Assembly: GCA_029953675.1 (NCBI GenBank)
Contig: JAMWBK010000012.1
Coordinates: forward strand, 186,001-250,000
Source of the DNA: Rhodosorus marinus
Taxonomy: Eukaryota > Rhodophyta > Stylonematophyceae > Stylonematales > Stylonemataceae
Direction of reading: 5' to 3'
Length of the DNA: 64,000 bases
Shown in pieces: positions 62,240-64,000 of the stretch. A program made the position numbers and the translations under genes. Under the pieces are notes generated by a model. The model made no database searches. It worked only from the letters and a program-made list of their open reading frames with translations, and was not told where the DNA came from. Within the stretch, counting starts at the first letter, position 1. Each line of letters opens with the position of its first letter.

Positions 62240-62786
62240 CATTGCTCCGTATTGAATTTGTTTAGTGGGAGGCTGGAAGAAAAATACCCGCGAGTGGAAA
62301 AAGAAATCTATGGGCGTCGAAGATAGCCGCGCACGCGCCTGCAACTCAAAGCAGCGTTCATACGCCATAGCATGCAACTTAATCGGACTCCAAATTAATG
62401 GTAAGCGCTTCTTTTAGAGAAAACGTATTCCGAGAGTGACGCGCAACAACTCTAAAAGCCAACGACAACCATACGGAAGTGAGAACCCCGAGAACAAGCA
62501 ATGACCAGAGGTACCAGGCGATGAGCTATAGCCGAAGAAGCGCGCATGCCTTGGGGGGAGACAAAGCCCCCGCAGATTTCACCTCTTTTCGACGTCTCAC
62601 ACTGGCAGTGGCAAATCCACTGCGCTCTCCCGCAGCCGGTAAAAAACCACCGCTCGGGGGTTTAGAAACAGCAAGATCAACGTACGCCTTCTCGTGGCAG
62701 TCACGGTGTTGCGACTCCAATTCTAGGAGCAGCTCAGCCCCCGCAAGAGGTGCTTGAGGATTTTGAACCTTGTCATACTTTTTCAC
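62240..62786 (-). mobile_element. Family B LINE relic (older subfamily)
   Basis: On the minus strand: AYVDLAVSKPPSGGFLPAAG (core Asp retained), ASVRRRKEVKSAGALSPP, then broken C-terminal codons and CCTCCCACTAAACAAATTCA at the 3' end. A tail is barely present. Confidence 0.72.
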
Positions 62787-63049
62787 TCCTTTTTAACACT
62801 TTTTTCCACTTTTTCCCCGCTTTTTCTTACTTTTGGTTACTACACTTTTGCTTTTACACGTTTGCTCACTTTTCACGCCTTTTTGCTAAAGCTTACTTTT
62901 CCCCACACGTTTTCACTCGTGTTGGTTGCACTGAAAGTTCTTACAGAGCTATAGAGAGCCGTGGAGGCGTACACACCGGCCTTTTACTCAGGCAACCCCT
63001 CTCTGATCATAGAGTGGCTAGCATATCATTAGTGTTGTGACAAGGGCCC
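62787..63049. other. T-rich low-complexity tract
   Basis: 62790-62920 is a run of CACTTTT/CCTTTTT-type repeats (TTTTTCACTCC, TTTTTAACACTTTTTTCC). It is probably simple-sequence DNA; short frames through it are not genes. Confidence 0.5.
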
Positions 63050-63260
63050 CAACCCCGCATATTTTAACTCTTTGCGACGTCTCATACTGGCAGCGGCATA
63101 TCACATATCCATCAACGGCGCCCTCGCGCAGTCGGCAAAGTCGGCCTGAGGATTAGGAACAGCAAGATTAACGTACGTCACTGGTGACCACGAGGTCGTC
63201 AGCCACTCGGCGTTCATCATTTTCGTAGTCTGCGCCAGTTAGGGGGCTTCTCAAGTTCAA
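63050..63260 (-). mobile_element. Family B LINE relic, nuclease core region
   Basis: The minus strand resembles ADDLVVTSDV-YVNLAVPNPQ and RRRKELKYAG with deletions. It is joined head-on to a plus-strand B 3' end at about 63260. Confidence 0.65.
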
Positions 63261-63415
63261 TTTAGAGCCTTTCTCAGTTTCTTACTGTGGCGTATGCTTT
63301 GAGTTGTAAGTAAAGTCCAGTTGTTGGAGGCGCGCCATCTTCAGCGTCAGCCATAGCCTTTTTTTTTTTCCCCCTCGGGGGGTGTTTTTCTTCCAGTCCC
63401 CGACTAAACAAATTC
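63261..63415 (+). mobile_element. Family B LINE 3' end
   Basis: Codons near the end of B (LSFLLWRM-like, then LLEARHLQRQP), a stray AGTAAAGTCCAGT at 63308, then T-tract, CCCCCTCGGGGGG, T-tract and GACTAAACAAATTCA. The older 3' end variant. Confidence 0.7.
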
Positions 63416-63457
63416 AATTTAGAGCAATGCCTCTAACTTTGTTTTTTTCTTCCCCTG

Positions 63458-64000
63458 TTGCCCCCTTGGCCGTACGAGATGGGTTCGTCGTGCCCTCTCT
63501 GCTCTCAGACTGAAGACAACGCAGATTTTGGCGCCCACCTGCTCGCTAGTTGCCCGGCGGTGAAAGGTGCTCGAACCCGCCGCCACACACGGATCTTGAA
63601 CCTGTTATACGGGGAACTTCGGCCTATAGTCCGGCAAGCCGGTCTGGAAATCGAACGTGAGAAACCTTTACCCGTCGCGGACTTTCAAAATGATGAACGC
63701 CGTGTAGCCGACCTGGTGATCACCTGTGACGACAGCCGCCGTACCACATACGTTGATCTTGCTGTTCCTAACCCTCAAGCTAGTCGTTATCTCCCGGCTG
63801 CGGGGGAGCGCCGTGGATCTGCCGCCGCCAGCATGAGACGCCGCAAAGAGATCAAATACGCGGGGGCTTTGTCTTCCCCTGGTGTTCGTGCTTCGGCACT
63901 AGCACATCGCTTGGTACCCCTGATCATTGAGTGCTTTGGGTTCATGGACTCTGTTGGTTCTCGCTGGCTTCGGGAGTTGTTCCGCGAACGCCCTGACCGT
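63458..64000 (+). mobile_element. Family B LINE fragment, open, running off the window
   Basis: Near-identical to 55310-55860. It starts within QPPWPYEMG codons and carries the zinc knuckle and nuclease core intact (ADLVITCDDSRRTTYVDL). The frame is open to the window end, so its 3' end and tail lie outside. Confidence 0.92.

Noticed and set aside
62750-63040. 96-codon frame rich in Phe
   Set aside because: It arises from the T-rich simple-sequence tract; not a membrane protein.

Overview
The window looks like repeat-rich nuclear DNA from a eukaryote. The coding frames that look like host genes carry secretion signals and short GT-AG introns (56-113 bp, all in phase 0). I see no operons, no bacterial gene layout, no rRNA and no recognisable tRNA. 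A gene-sparse, retroelement-rich genome with few short introns would suit a macroscopic red alga (Chondrus-like), but that is only a guess. Most of the window is made of decayed or recent copies of non-LTR retrotransposons (LINEs).

Two LINE families dominate; I call them A and B. Both have the C-terminal layout of RLE-type (restriction-like endonuclease) LINEs: reverse transcriptase, then a CCHC zinc knuckle, then a PD-(D/E)XK-like nuclease core (AD-x14-D). Family A is best seen at 49690-54358, with ORF1, ORF2 and RT motifs including QGDPCGP and AYHDD. It has two 3' subfamilies, A1 and A2. Its 3' end is a stem-loop (GCGTAGC / GCTATGC) followed by irregular repeats of AGTAAAGTCC or AATAAAGCC. 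Family B is best seen at 54359-55994 and ends in a C/G hairpin, a T-tract and ATTC/GTTC repeats. A third, different RT fragment lies at 15443-15830. Copies sit head to tail in chains, nested, inverted and fused.

Five probable host genes lie between the repeats, all predicted secreted. Three belong to one family (1891-3264 minus, 25422-26874 plus, 40051-41595 plus): signal peptide, a conserved N-terminal domain with a Cys-Cys motif, then Cys modules, some of them on their own phase-0 exons. One member is spliced to a C-terminal block of RTX-type glycine/aspartate repeats. The fourth (9163-11223 minus) ends in seven 11-residue and six 6-residue Cys repeats. The fifth (57838-59751 minus) joins a PQQ-like propeller to beta-trefoil-like repeats. 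A sixth possible gene, a Cys-rich secreted protein at 47614-48446 plus, has a frame break after its signal peptide.

Layout: 0-4 kb, the RTX-tailed gene and a MITE-like palindrome; 5.7-9 kb, a chain of A fragments; 9.1-11.2 kb, the Cys-repeat gene; 12-14.6 kb, odd repeats; 14.6-25.2 kb, an A/B/third-RT pile-up and a 34-bp tandem repeat; 25.4-26.9 kb, the second family gene; 27-32.5 kb, mostly noncoding; 32.5-38.5 kb, a long A chain; 38.8-41.6 kb, relic 5' ends and the third family gene; 42-45.8 kb, B nested in A; 47.6-48.4 kb, the Cys-rich gene; 49-57.8 kb, the best A and B copies; 57.8-59.8 kb, the propeller gene; 60-64 kb, AT-rich DNA and B relics.
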